In this document: in pieces, positions 1 through 7,249 of the stretch
Layout of the letters: the number at the start of each line of letters is the position of its first letter
Numbering within the stretch: the stretch's first letter is position 1
Source: Clostridia bacterium
GTDB lineage: Bacteria; Bacillota_A; Clostridia; Christensenellales; Borkfalkiaceae
Direction: 5' to 3'
DNA length: 10,276 bases
Assembly: GCA_017621955.1 (NCBI GenBank)
Contig: JAGASB010000072.1
Span: forward strand, 1-10,276
Notes under the pieces: generated by a model
Seen by the model: only the letters and a program-made list of their open reading frames with translations
Database searches by the model: none
Told to the model about the DNA's origin: nothing
Position numbers and translations under genes: made by a program

Positions 1-750
1 CTGCTTGTTCTTAATATTATTTAAGTATTCTATAAATATTTCTGTATTTAGATTCCCTGCGCCTCTCCCCATCCCCATAACGCTAGTATCAATAACCAAA
101 TCCCTACTAGTATTAATTTCTACAAAAAATCTTGCATTTGAATGTGCTAATTGCAAATTATTATGTGCGTGATAACCTAATATAATATTTGAATTTAGGT
201 TATTATCCACCAAGTAAAATAAACGTGCTAAATCATTTTGTTTCATTACACCAAAACTATCAACGATATAAAAAGCATAAGGATTCAACTTATTAACCTT
301 ATTTATAAGCGATAAAAATTCAACATCAGTATAACTCAAAGAAACCATTGCTTGAATAAAAACTTCGTAACCTTTTTCTTTAATTTTTCCACAAAGCACA
401 ATAGCATTCTCTAAATCTTTTTTATGAAAAGCTACGCGAATTCCGTCTATCCCATTTTGACTTCTTGGTTCCAACTTATCAATATCAATATCCCCATAAT
501 TTGCTAACACAACGAACTTTTTGCCTTTTTTCTCCACCGGTATAAACGAATTAATTTGCTCAGCGCTAGAAAACCTTGACACACCTTGTTGATAAGTAAT
601 TTTATGAGACAAAAAGCCACATTCAATAATATCAATGTTTGCATCCATTAATCCGCCAATTATTCGATGCATATTTGAACTGCCAAATTTACAGTCATTA
701 CAATACCCACCATCGCGTAGTGTACAATCTAATACTTGAATTTTATCCAT
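1..750 (-). CDS. HMGL-like (DRE-TIM metallolyase) aldolase-family enzyme, 3' end cut by window
   Basis: The frame is open from an ATG at 750 to the left edge (250 residues, no stop), so the C-terminus is missing. Visible motifs match the HMG-CoA lyase/isopropylmalate synthase/4-hydroxy-2-oxovalerate aldolase superfamily: LDCTLRDGGY at residues 7-16 with R12 and metal ligand D13, E43, the metal-binding H194-A-H196 followed by NN, and GMGRGAGN at 226-233 with N233. The family breaks or makes C-C bonds next to a keto or thioester carbon using a divalent metal. Residue 16 is Tyr where true hydroxy-oxovalerate aldolases (BphI/DmpG) have the catalytic His, so the substrate is not simply theirs. An AAAGAGG ribosome site sits 6 nt before the start, and the gap from the cytidylyltransferase gene is 11 nt. 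Relatives occur in polysaccharide clusters beside NeuA-like genes (recalled family knowledge). A role in making the acid that the neighbour activates with CMP is inferred. The family call is firm; the reaction is unknown. Confidence 0.88.
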   Translation of the reverse strand, partial: MDKIQVLDCTLRDGGYCNDCKFGSSNMHRIIGGLMDANIDIIECGFLSHKITYQQGVSRFSSAEQINSFIPVEKKGKKFVVLANYGDIDIDKLEPRSQNGIDGIRVAFHKKDLENAIVLCGKIKEKGYEVFIQAMVSLSYTDVEFLSLINKVNKLNPYAFYIVDSFGVMKQNDLARLFYLVDNNLNSNIILGYHAHNNLQLAHSNARFFVEINTSRDLVIDTSVMGMGRGAGNLNTEIFIEYLNNIKNKQ

Positions 751-756
751 AAAAAA

Positions 757-763
757 CCTCTTT
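757..763 (-). promoter_or_regulatory. Ribosome binding site of the aldolase-like gene
   Basis: AAAGAGG on the minus strand, 6 nt before the ATG at 750. It overlaps the TAA stop (762-764) of the cytidylyltransferase gene, so the two are probably translationally coupled. Confidence 0.7.
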
Positions 764-1418
764 ATTTCTTCGCCAATATTTCCATATAAATAGCATTTGC
801 AATTTCAAAATCAATAGGATTATTAATATCAGTAGCCTCTATTTCTGACACTTCCAGCATAAACGGTTTATCGCCTATTCTTCTTCTAAAACGAGTTATA
901 ACATCTTTTGTAAAAATATATAAACCCGTAGTTTCCATGTATATTGGATCCAAATCTTGTGTTCTTGGAATATTTTTCGGGTCGTAGTTTAAAGGCTTAC
1001 CATTAAGCCAAAAAAAATCTTGGTGACGTTTGACCGCAATAGTAGAATCATATTCACCGGTTTTTATAGCTTGAATACCTTTATCTATACTTTCAGATAA
1101 TTGAAAGGGTGCCGTAGCATGTGCAAGAACATATATATCTGCAGGAACTGTCTGTGAAAAATCATAAAACATCTCATTTACGTTTGCTTGCGCCGTATCA
1201 TATTTTTCATCTCGTTTTAAATAGTTCACACCATCGATTAAATACTCTTTAATTTCTTCTTTACTGCAATAAACATAAATTTCATCTACTTCCTTTGCGC
1301 CTTTTAACGCTTTTAAAATACAATGAATTAACGGTGTACCATCACTAAATTTTTTCGTATTTTTTCCTGGTGTTCTTTCATTGTTCATTTTGATAGGTAC
1401 TAATGCTACAACTTTCAT
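762..1418 (-). CDS. NeuA-like CMP-sugar (acylneuraminate-type) cytidylyltransferase
   Basis: A 218-residue protein of the usual single-domain size for CMP-sialate/CMP-ulosonate synthetases. It would transfer CMP from CTP to an acidic sugar or related acid in the cytoplasm. The N-terminal nucleotide-binding motif is VPIKMNNERTPGKN (residues 7-20), which aligns with the canonical P-A-R-x-G-S-K-x-x-P-x-K-N but has Lys for Arg and NNE for GSK. Further landmarks are HATAPF (100-105), RTQDL (152-156), ETTGLYIF (162-169), IGDKP (181-185) and a C-terminal EIEATDIN plus PIDFE (192-205). The usual D-I-D metal pair reads D197-I-N199. The ATG at 1418 has an AAAGGAG site 8 nt upstream. It lies 2 nt after the transferase gene and 11 nt before the aldolase-like gene, so the three form a tight activation-and-transfer set. 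The substrate is not determined: it could be a nonulosonic or other ulosonic acid, or a non-sugar acid. neuA/kdsB/pseF symbols are avoided. Confidence 0.9.
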   Translation of the reverse strand: MKVVALVPIKMNNERTPGKNTKKFSDGTPLIHCILKALKGAKEVDEIYVYCSKEEIKEYLIDGVNYLKRDEKYDTAQANVNEMFYDFSQTVPADIYVLAHATAPFQLSESIDKGIQAIKTGEYDSTIAVKRHQDFFWLNGKPLNYDPKNIPRTQDLDPIYMETTGLYIFTKDVITRFRRRIGDKPFMLEVSEIEATDINNPIDFEIANAIYMEILAKK

Positions 1419-1420
1419 AA

Positions 1421-2524
1421 CTAATTCTCCTTTACCTTTAATACTTTTATAAGTTCTTCAAACTCTTGCATTGTTTCTGGAATATAAAACTTCTCTTTTG
1501 TATACGCTGAGTAATGATTACAATATTTCTTCACATAATTTTCAAAATTACCACTGCCCAAAATTGGAGATGTTCCATTAAATAGTTTATATAATAATAT
1601 AACTGTTGGTTTTTGTTTGTCTGAAATTATATGTGGAACAAAAACTGTATTTGAAGAAACACTCACTAATACTTTATTATTCAAACTGTTTAATAATAGA
1701 TAATGCTCCCAAAAAATTGCATTCTCTACAGTGGGCAACTTTGTTTTAAATCTATCAAGTCTATTTCTTGGGTGGTGTTTTAATATAAAATCAGTTTTCC
1801 TACAACATTCCCAAAGGCGATATATGAAGTCTGAATCGTTGGTAACATATCCGTCATTATTAAAACTTTCTTCTAGAAAAATAAACTTTTCATTTATTTT
1901 GTAATCCACACCCTTAAAAACATGATTAAATAAATCTAAAACACCCTCTACTAATGTTGGTTTTGGTATTTCAATAATTTTCTTATAACAGTTAACACAT
2001 AGTAAATTAGGCTCAAATACATATACATCATCTACAATGCTTTCTATTTCTCTAACCTTGAAAAATTTTTTCAACAATTTGGGTACACTGCTTTTTTGCA
2101 TATTTTGCAACAAATATGTGCTTATCCCATCTTCAAAAACATGCACTTTATTCTTTTTGCAACTTTTCTTTATCGCATATTGAAGCAATATATTTGGTCT
2201 TGTATAAGATGAAAAATAACATTCGTTATATTTTTTTAAATTGACACCCCAAATCTTTTTAGCATATTTTTTTGGAAATATTTCATAAAAACATTGACCA
2301 TATTTTGATCGTTGAAGTCTATTAAGCTTACTTAAATTTTTTGATACACTAACCCATTTAACGCTATTAAATAAAGAATTCAACTCTTCATTTTTACATA
2401 AACACTCAAACACAGATGAAGAATCAGTTAAAATTAAATCTACAACTTTATCTCTTAAAAATACTTTTTTTATAATTATTGCAACATATAATTGAAAAAC
2501 CGACGAACATACAAATAAAATCAC
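1421..2524 (-). CDS. Probable CMP-sugar-dependent glycosyltransferase, sialyl/polysialyltransferase-like (GT52-type motifs)
   Basis: A 367-residue protein starting with GTG at 2524 behind AGGGAG (spacer 8 nt). Three motifs resemble bacterial sialyltransferases of the GT52/POLYST type: an N-terminal LFVCSSVFQLYVA segment (residues 3-15); VHVFEDGISTY (127-137) with the acidic E131-D132-G133 that holds the catalytic base; HHP at 250-252, matching the HP motif that contacts CMP; and VSVSSNTVF (287-295), matching the Ser-rich SS motif. No signal peptide or clear membrane anchor is visible, and the protein is Lys-rich, so it is probably cytoplasmic or peripheral to the membrane. Directly downstream is a NeuA-like gene, which supports a CMP-activated donor. 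This would be the transferase that adds the acidic residue to the glycan. The protein is divergent and looks more AT-rich than the flippase gene before it. The GT-B fold and CMP donor are likely; the exact family and linkage are uncertain. A CDP-polyol-type transferase is the main alternative. Confidence 0.72.
   Translation of the reverse strand: MILFVCSSVFQLYVAIIIKKVFLRDKVVDLILTDSSSVFECLCKNEELNSLFNSVKWVSVSKNLSKLNRLQRSKYGQCFYEIFPKKYAKKIWGVNLKKYNECYFSSYTRPNILLQYAIKKSCKKNKVHVFEDGISTYLLQNMQKSSVPKLLKKFFKVREIESIVDDVYVFEPNLLCVNCYKKIIEIPKPTLVEGVLDLFNHVFKGVDYKINEKFIFLEESFNNDGYVTNDSDFIYRLWECCRKTDFILKHHPRNRLDRFKTKLPTVENAIFWEHYLLLNSLNNKVLVSVSSNTVFVPHIISDKQKPTVILLYKLFNGTSPILGSGNFENYVKKYCNHYSAYTKEKFYIPETMQEFEELIKVLKVKEN
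1427..1433 (-). promoter_or_regulatory. Strong ribosome binding site of the cytidylyltransferase gene
   Basis: AAAGGAG on the minus strand, 8 nt before the ATG at 1418. It lies inside the last codons of the transferase gene, whose TAG is at 1421-1423. This supports both the start choice and translational coupling. Confidence 0.8.
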
Positions 2525-2532
2525 TATTTACT

Positions 2533-2538
2533 CTCCCT
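2533..2538 (-). promoter_or_regulatory. Ribosome binding site supporting a GTG start
   Basis: AGGGAG on the minus strand, 8 nt before the GTG at 2524-2522. It overlaps the TAG stop of the flippase gene (2537-2539). It decides the start, since no good ATG lies nearby in frame. Confidence 0.75.
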
Positions 2539-4003
2539 ATTTACTTTCAGTTAAATTTTGGTCTTTCTTTTTCATTGATTTGAAAAGATTAATAATTTTT
2601 TTATAAAATACGATAACGGCAATCGCAATTAATAAAAGTAGACCTAATCTTGCCCAAATATTGTTACTAAACACAATTGCATAAATCATAAACCCAACGT
2701 AAGCAATCGCAATTAACGCAAACATTTTCAAATCAACAATTTTAGATAGATTTTTTTCGTACTTATTAACCACAAAATAGTATAAAATCAACCTTAAAAC
2801 ACTGCATATAAGTGTAGTGTAACCAGCCGCAACATATCCAAAATTTATAATTCCAAAATAATTTAACCCAATATTTAATACTGCACACGTTATAGTTATT
2901 GCTGACATCTGCCACGTCTTTTCGTAATAAAACAAAATATTCCCTACTATACCAGAAACAAAATCAAATAGCACAGCCATTGCCAAGGGCGGTATAAACA
3001 TAACAGCGTCAATATACTCACTTGTTGCAAAAATCAAAATACCTTCTTTTGCAAACAACGTAACCCCTACACAAACGACAGAAACTAGCAAAGAACAACC
3101 CACTGTCACTTTTTTAAGTCCATAAAAATTACCTTTTTTTATTGACTGCAAGGTGTAAGGAATCAAAGAATAGTTTATTGCTTGCGTAATGATACTAACA
3201 AGCCCCGTAATGCTATGCGCTATTGAATAAATCCCTGCGGAAGCTTTACCTACCATTGAGTTTATCATTAATTTATCGCTTGAATTGAGAACCGTTGATG
3301 ATAAATAATGCGGAATTAATGGTAAATTAAACTTTAAGGCATACTTAAAATATTCTTTGTCACATATTTTCTTGCCTTTTATGTATATAAACACACAAAT
3401 TATTATGCCAAATAATACACCTAAAAGTCCAGCCCCAATAACCTTTGCATACGCTGCGTGCATAGGAAAAATTGTTATTGCAACTATTGCTATAATGGGA
3501 CTAATAATTGCGTTTAAGAAAGTATACGCTATTACACTTTTATAGTCGTAAATAAATCTTTTACGCATCAACCAAAAAGATATAGCGGCATTCGTGAAGT
3601 TTTGAAGCCACATAAACATCAAAAAAGGCGTGCTCAGTTCAAAAACGCTTGGGACTAATAAATTAAATATTATACAAACCGTATACACAAATAGCGACGA
3701 TATAAACGTCAACGTCAACATACTTGAAGTAAATCCGTTAATATCGTTTTCGTATTTTGTTTGCGCTACGTTATATACCCCACCACTAAGCGAAAGGGTT
3801 GCAAATATACCTATCACACTTTCCCACGAAACAAACACGCTTGTTGCGCCGTAGTCTTCAACTTCCATTAAGCGTGTAAAAATAGGCGTTGTTATAAACG
3901 ACATACCCTTTAAAACAATGTTTGATATAACAAACCAAACCGACGCTTTCGCTGCAGGCGATAAACTATTTAGTTTTTTAAATAGGCTTTTTATTTTGCT
4001 CAT
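2537..4003 (-). CDS. wzx: Wzx-type polysaccharide flippase (MATE/MOP superfamily)
   Basis: A 488-residue, strongly hydrophobic protein with roughly 12-14 membrane segments spread along its length and a basic C-terminal tail (SMKKKDQ). It belongs to the polysaccharide-transporter branch of the MOP superfamily, which flips undecaprenyl-diphosphate-linked repeat units across the cytoplasmic membrane. Family-typical features are the N-terminal ISNIVLKGMSFITTPIFTR (residues 26-44) followed by EDYG, FNLPLIPHYLS (225-235) and SSDKLMI (241-247), near the start of the second half. The length is normal. The ATG at 4003 is the only sensible start, as the next Met is residue 34. Its ribosome site is weak (a distant TAGG). 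The 13-nt gap after the GT4 gene implies cotranscription. Specific substrate recognition cannot be read from the sequence. The ACGT-rich base composition of this gene matches the genes to its right, not those to its left. Confidence 0.93.
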   Translation of the reverse strand: MSKIKSLFKKLNSLSPAAKASVWFVISNIVLKGMSFITTPIFTRLMEVEDYGATSVFVSWESVIGIFATLSLSGGVYNVAQTKYENDINGFTSSMLTLTFISSLFVYTVCIIFNLLVPSVFELSTPFLMFMWLQNFTNAAISFWLMRKRFIYDYKSVIAYTFLNAIISPIIAIVAITIFPMHAAYAKVIGAGLLGVLFGIIICVFIYIKGKKICDKEYFKYALKFNLPLIPHYLSSTVLNSSDKLMINSMVGKASAGIYSIAHSITGLVSIITQAINYSLIPYTLQSIKKGNFYGLKKVTVGCSLLVSVVCVGVTLFAKEGILIFATSEYIDAVMFIPPLAMAVLFDFVSGIVGNILFYYEKTWQMSAITITCAVLNIGLNYFGIINFGYVAAGYTTLICSVLRLILYYFVVNKYEKNLSKIVDLKMFALIAIAYVGFMIYAIVFSNNIWARLGLLLLIAIAVIVFYKKIINLFKSMKKKDQNLTESK

Positions 4004-4016
4004 TAATCTTTATTAC

Positions 4017-5198
4017 CTAAAACAAATCTTCTATTGCTTGCATTATTTGACTGTTATCAGATTGTCCTAAAACGCGTTCTTTTGCCAATCGCTCACGCAA
4101 CTCATCGTTACAAACTAACTCTTTAACACCACGGTAAATATCATCTACTGTTCTATCAACGACTATCCCGTTAACGTAATTTTCTATCATTTCTAAGTTG
4201 CTTGGAATATTACTTACAACCACAGGTTTTCCAAAATACTTTTGTTCAAATACTGCAACCGATTGCCCTTCATAACTTGATGGTTGCACACAAATATCCG
4301 CACTTTTAATTAGAGAGTAAGGATTGTCACAATTACCCAAAAGTACAAAACTTTCCTTTATATCTAAATTTTCAATTTCCTTTTCAATTTCGGTGCGGAA
4401 AGGACCTTCCCCTGCAACGTACCACTTAACGTTAAATCCTTCATCAATTAAGCGCTTACATACAGGAACGCAAAGATGAAAACCTTTAAGTTCAACAAGT
4501 CTGCCTACCGAAAGCAAGTTGATTTCACTTTTCTGCATTAAGTTGGGCTCTTTACTCAAATTATCTATTTCTTTATAATTCAACAATCTAGGTATTGCTA
4601 TATGCTTAAACTTTTCTTTGAATAAAGGATACTCTTCTATTAAACTATTTAACGAATTATTAGAAACGGTAACAACGTAATTAAGTTTATCAAAGGCAAA
4701 CTTATCTAACGTTTTATTAGTGTTAATCTTTTTTATATCCGTATGAATCCAACCAATTTTAACGGTTGCATCAACACAATCTGCAACGTAATAATCAGCG
4801 GACTCCTCTTCAAAACCTATTGCGACGTCGTAATGAGTATCAATTTTAAGCATAGTTTTCTTCATTTGCTTCCAATCGTGCAAGCTAAACTTCTTAACCC
4901 CAAAACGATTGCGTAGGAAACGCCAAATACGGTATAATGCTAGACCAAATTTTTTCTTTTTTATAAGTATTTTTATACTCTTACCAAAAGAACAATTATA
5001 TACGTCCGCATAATAAGGTGAATCGGGTAATAAATTCACGTTTTTATTTAATTTTTCAAGCAGTGCACGCCCTTCATTAAACAAATACAAATCAACTTCA
5101 TACTTGTTGTAATCAAAACTGTCGCATAAATTTATTAGACATTTTTCTAACCCACCGGTTGATAAACTGCTTGAAACAATCAATACTTTCTTTTTCAT
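4017..5198 (-). CDS. GT4-family glycosyltransferase
   Basis: A 393-residue GT-B fold transferase of normal length. It would use a nucleotide-sugar to extend the lipid-linked repeat unit on the cytoplasmic face. The acceptor domain begins KKVLIVSSSLSTGGLEK (residues 3-19), with the glycine turn typical of GT4. IGWIHTDIKKI (148-158) is the mid-domain His region. The donor domain starts near 227 with LLSVGRLVELKGFHL, followed by VAGEGPFRTEIE (261-272) and LLGNCDNPY (286-294). The E-x7-E signature is E310-GQSVAVF-E318, after QPSSY. The C-terminus ends in an ordinary helix without extra domains. An AAAGG site 8 nt upstream supports the ATG at 5198; the gap to the GT2 gene is 3 nt. The sugar specificity is unknown. 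Similar proteins often add GalNAc or glucose, but nothing here proves it. Confidence 0.93.
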   Translation of the reverse strand: MKKKVLIVSSSLSTGGLEKCLINLCDSFDYNKYEVDLYLFNEGRALLEKLNKNVNLLPDSPYYADVYNCSFGKSIKILIKKKKFGLALYRIWRFLRNRFGVKKFSLHDWKQMKKTMLKIDTHYDVAIGFEEESADYYVADCVDATVKIGWIHTDIKKINTNKTLDKFAFDKLNYVVTVSNNSLNSLIEEYPLFKEKFKHIAIPRLLNYKEIDNLSKEPNLMQKSEINLLSVGRLVELKGFHLCVPVCKRLIDEGFNVKWYVAGEGPFRTEIEKEIENLDIKESFVLLGNCDNPYSLIKSADICVQPSSYEGQSVAVFEQKYFGKPVVVSNIPSNLEMIENYVNGIVVDRTVDDIYRGVKELVCNDELRERLAKERVLGQSDNSQIMQAIEDLF

Positions 5199-5201
5199 TT
5201 T

Positions 5202-6173
5202 TTAAGCCTTTTTGCGCTTTTTCATATATTTTAGTTGATATAAAAATTTATATATACCGTACAAATTGAGCACAATGATTTTAAAACGCTTTCTATCCCC
5301 TGGATAGCTTGGAATAAAATACTTCTTATTCTCTTTTACACACCTAATGCATTTTTTAATATCTTGCTTGTACTTTTTTTCTTTTGTGCGCAATAAACAC
5401 TGCAAAAGCGCTATGTTTGCTTTAACTACTAAGTTTTTTGCTTGACTTAAATATTCTGGACAACTTTTTTCTATTGCTTCAATTTTTCTGTTCGCAAAAT
5501 ATAAAATATCAAAAAACTTATCCGAAAACTCAGCGTGAGATGCGCTATCATTGTTCGGTCTATAATAATAAACAACATCTTTTCTATGCGTAACAATTGG
5601 GTTTTTCAAAAAGCATTCAAACACAAAAAAACTGTCTTCGTGTATTTTTCGCCCGACTTCAAATCGAACGTCTTCTATAATATCCCTACTGAAAAGTTTA
5701 GCACACGACGAATATGAAATGGGTGCGTCGTTTAACGCTTCAATCAAAGCTTCTTGTTTATTGTATATTGCAATCTGCGCTTCACAAGTCAAATTTTCTA
5801 CTTTATTTAAACTAGACATTTCTCCCACAGAAATATCTGCGTTACAAGCTAATACATCATTTAATAAAAGTTCTATTGCTTGTGGATAAATGCAGTCATC
5901 TGAGTCTAAAAACATTATGAAATTACCAGAAGAACACTCTAAGCCTTTATTTCTAGCAGAACAAACACCTTCATTTATCTGACTTATTACTTTAATATTT
6001 TTTTCTTTTTGATATTCTATTAAAATTTGCAAAGAGTTATCTGTCGAGCCGTCGTTTACTGCAACAATTTCAACGTTTTTGTGCGTTTGATTTAAGACGG
6101 AGTCTAAACATTCTCTTAAATATTTTTCCGCATTATAAACAGGAATTATCACAGAAACCTTATCACCCTTCAA
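5202..6173 (-). CDS. GT2-family glycosyltransferase (TTG start)
   Basis: A 323-residue GT-A inverting glycosyltransferase from a TTG at 6173. Numbered from this start, the fold opens with VSVIIPVYN (6-14), then VAVNDGSTD (37-45), the metal-binding D90-S-D-D93 after FIMFL, and a catalytic-type H178-E-D180 before SFFVFECF. The C-terminus is a Lys-rich tail (KYMKKRKKA), probably lying against the membrane without a clear spanning helix. The length is typical for a capsule GT2. A longer frame begins with TTG at 6191, but that would overlap the polymerase gene by 16 nt and lacks a well-placed ribosome site. The chosen TTG has AGGGGG at a 7-nt spacing and a 2-nt gap after the polymerase stop. It transfers one sugar of the repeat unit; donor and acceptor are unknown. 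ACGT is rarer here than in the flanking genes. Confidence 0.92.
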   Translation of the reverse strand: MKGDKVSVIIPVYNAEKYLRECLDSVLNQTHKNVEIVAVNDGSTDNSLQILIEYQKEKNIKVISQINEGVCSARNKGLECSSGNFIMFLDSDDCIYPQAIELLLNDVLACNADISVGEMSSLNKVENLTCEAQIAIYNKQEALIEALNDAPISYSSCAKLFSRDIIEDVRFEVGRKIHEDSFFVFECFLKNPIVTHRKDVVYYYRPNNDSASHAEFSDKFFDILYFANRKIEAIEKSCPEYLSQAKNLVVKANIALLQCLLRTKEKKYKQDIKKCIRCVKENKKYFIPSYPGDRKRFKIIVLNLYGIYKFLYQLKYMKKRKKA

Positions 6174-6175
6174 TT

Positions 6176-7240
6176 TTATACCCCCTGCCAAAAAAACGTA
6201 TAACTTGTACTTACGTTTCTATAAACGAACAATGCAAAACATATCCATAATAATATAGTTTGTATTACTCGTTTAACTTCACTTTTTCTTGCCACAGTTG
6301 AATTTGAGAAATACGCATAGAAACCAAAGATAAAGTAAAAACTTATTCGTTCTGCCGTACGCGAAATTAACCTTAATATCCACATAATGCACGTTACAAG
6401 TGTAAAATGCAATAAAAAGTCGTTTAACGGCAATTTGCCATTTTTATTAACACTATAAGCAAACGCAGATAACACACATAATAAAATCAAAAATATCTGA
6501 CCGTTGCCAGTATATTCAATAGAATATTCATACCCTACAAGTTCATTAAAAAACGATTGGAAAAGTGCAAAGCCACCAGCAAACACAACAGCCAAAACCG
6601 CATATACAGTAAAAATGGCGTTGCGACTTTTTAAATACGTTAAAGGGTACATTAACAAAAATATCGCAGCAGATTTATGAAATAAAAATGCTAAACCTAC
6701 CGTTAGCAAAAATTTTATTAGTTTTTTGTTTTTTGCAAAATCAACTGCCCATAAGCATATAGACATTGCAAGTGCTTGACGTAAGCCCGTTTCAAAAAAA
6801 CTATACGTTCCAAGCGTCATAAACAAGAATAAAAACACAAACGGGTTTTCGGTATATTTCAAAACAAATCTATATATTGAGCCAAATATAATAATTGCGT
6901 TGAACAAAAAATATACCGTGTAGTTATCTGAAAATAATGAAATCAGTTTAACGTATAATCTATAACCAACCTCAACTCTCATTAAGTCCTGACTAATAAG
7001 CTGAGTAAACGTGTATTCCCTTATTTCATCTTGGAAAAACCTAACGTAGCCTATCGTATCTACGCCAACGTACTTATATCTAAGCACATAAATTAACACC
7101 ATTGGCAAAATAGACAAAAACGTTAATGTTTTTTTAATGCTTTTAACATTACTCTCACTTATATTATAAGTTCTTTTATAATTGTTGTAAATGCCCCAAA
7201 ACAATAACGGTATCAAGGCACAAATACCATAATAAATCAT
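6176..7240 (-). CDS. Wzy/EpsG-like polysaccharide polymerase
   Basis: A 354-residue integral membrane protein with about ten hydrophobic segments. It resembles the EpsG family of O-antigen/exopolysaccharide polymerases, which join flipped repeat units on the outer face. Seen in order are: LRYKYVGVDTIGYVRFF (residues 53-69), the EpsG-type R-x(4)-G-x-D-x(3)-Y loop; FFETGLRQALAMS (148-160), the conserved R-Q segment; FHKSAAIF (187-194), the conserved H-K-S loop; and ISRTAERISFYF (292-303). The length and motif order are normal for EpsG. The ATG at 7240 is the first Met, but no ribosome site is visible before it. The 9-nt gap after the GT4 gene suggests translation by reinitiation. Polymerase is the best call from family and context. 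Such proteins are weakly conserved, so a ligase or acyltransferase role cannot be fully excluded. Confidence 0.86.
   Translation of the reverse strand: MIYYGICALIPLLFWGIYNNYKRTYNISESNVKSIKKTLTFLSILPMVLIYVLRYKYVGVDTIGYVRFFQDEIREYTFTQLISQDLMRVEVGYRLYVKLISLFSDNYTVYFLFNAIIIFGSIYRFVLKYTENPFVFLFLFMTLGTYSFFETGLRQALAMSICLWAVDFAKNKKLIKFLLTVGLAFLFHKSAAIFLLMYPLTYLKSRNAIFTVYAVLAVVFAGGFALFQSFFNELVGYEYSIEYTGNGQIFLILLCVLSAFAYSVNKNGKLPLNDFLLHFTLVTCIMWILRLISRTAERISFYFIFGFYAYFSNSTVARKSEVKRVIQTILLWICFALFVYRNVSTSYTFFWQGV
6181..6186 (-). promoter_or_regulatory. Ribosome binding site deciding the TTG start of the GT2 gene
   Basis: AGGGGG on the minus strand, followed by TATAAAA (7 nt) and TTG at 6173-6171. It sits in the last codons of the polymerase gene (stop TAA at 6176-6178), which points to coupled translation. 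Confidence 0.72.
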
Positions 7241-7249
7241 AATATCACA

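Noticed and set aside
2619..2716. Repeated 14-mer GCAATCGCAATTAA (near 2619 and 2703)
   Set aside because: Both copies encode the hydrophobic run LIAIA in neighbouring membrane helices of the flippase; most likely coincidence of codon and residue bias rather than a functional repeat.
3357..3545. Plus-strand 62-codon open frame within the flippase gene
   Set aside because: It is antisense to a clear membrane protein, has no ribosome site or family resemblance, and its hydrophobicity mirrors the flippase codons.
3630..3854. Plus-strand 74-codon open frame within the flippase gene
   Set aside because: It is a shadow of the flippase reading frame with no recognisable motif or independent signals.
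4004..4016. Possible promoter or terminator in the gap between the GT4 and flippase genes
   Set aside because: The gap is only 13 nt, with no hairpin, T-tract or -35/-10 pair. The same holds for every other gap in the window (1-12 nt).
5535..5717. Plus-strand 60-codon open frame within the GT2 gene
   Set aside because: It is a shadow frame antisense to the conserved HED region of the GT2; no support for expression.
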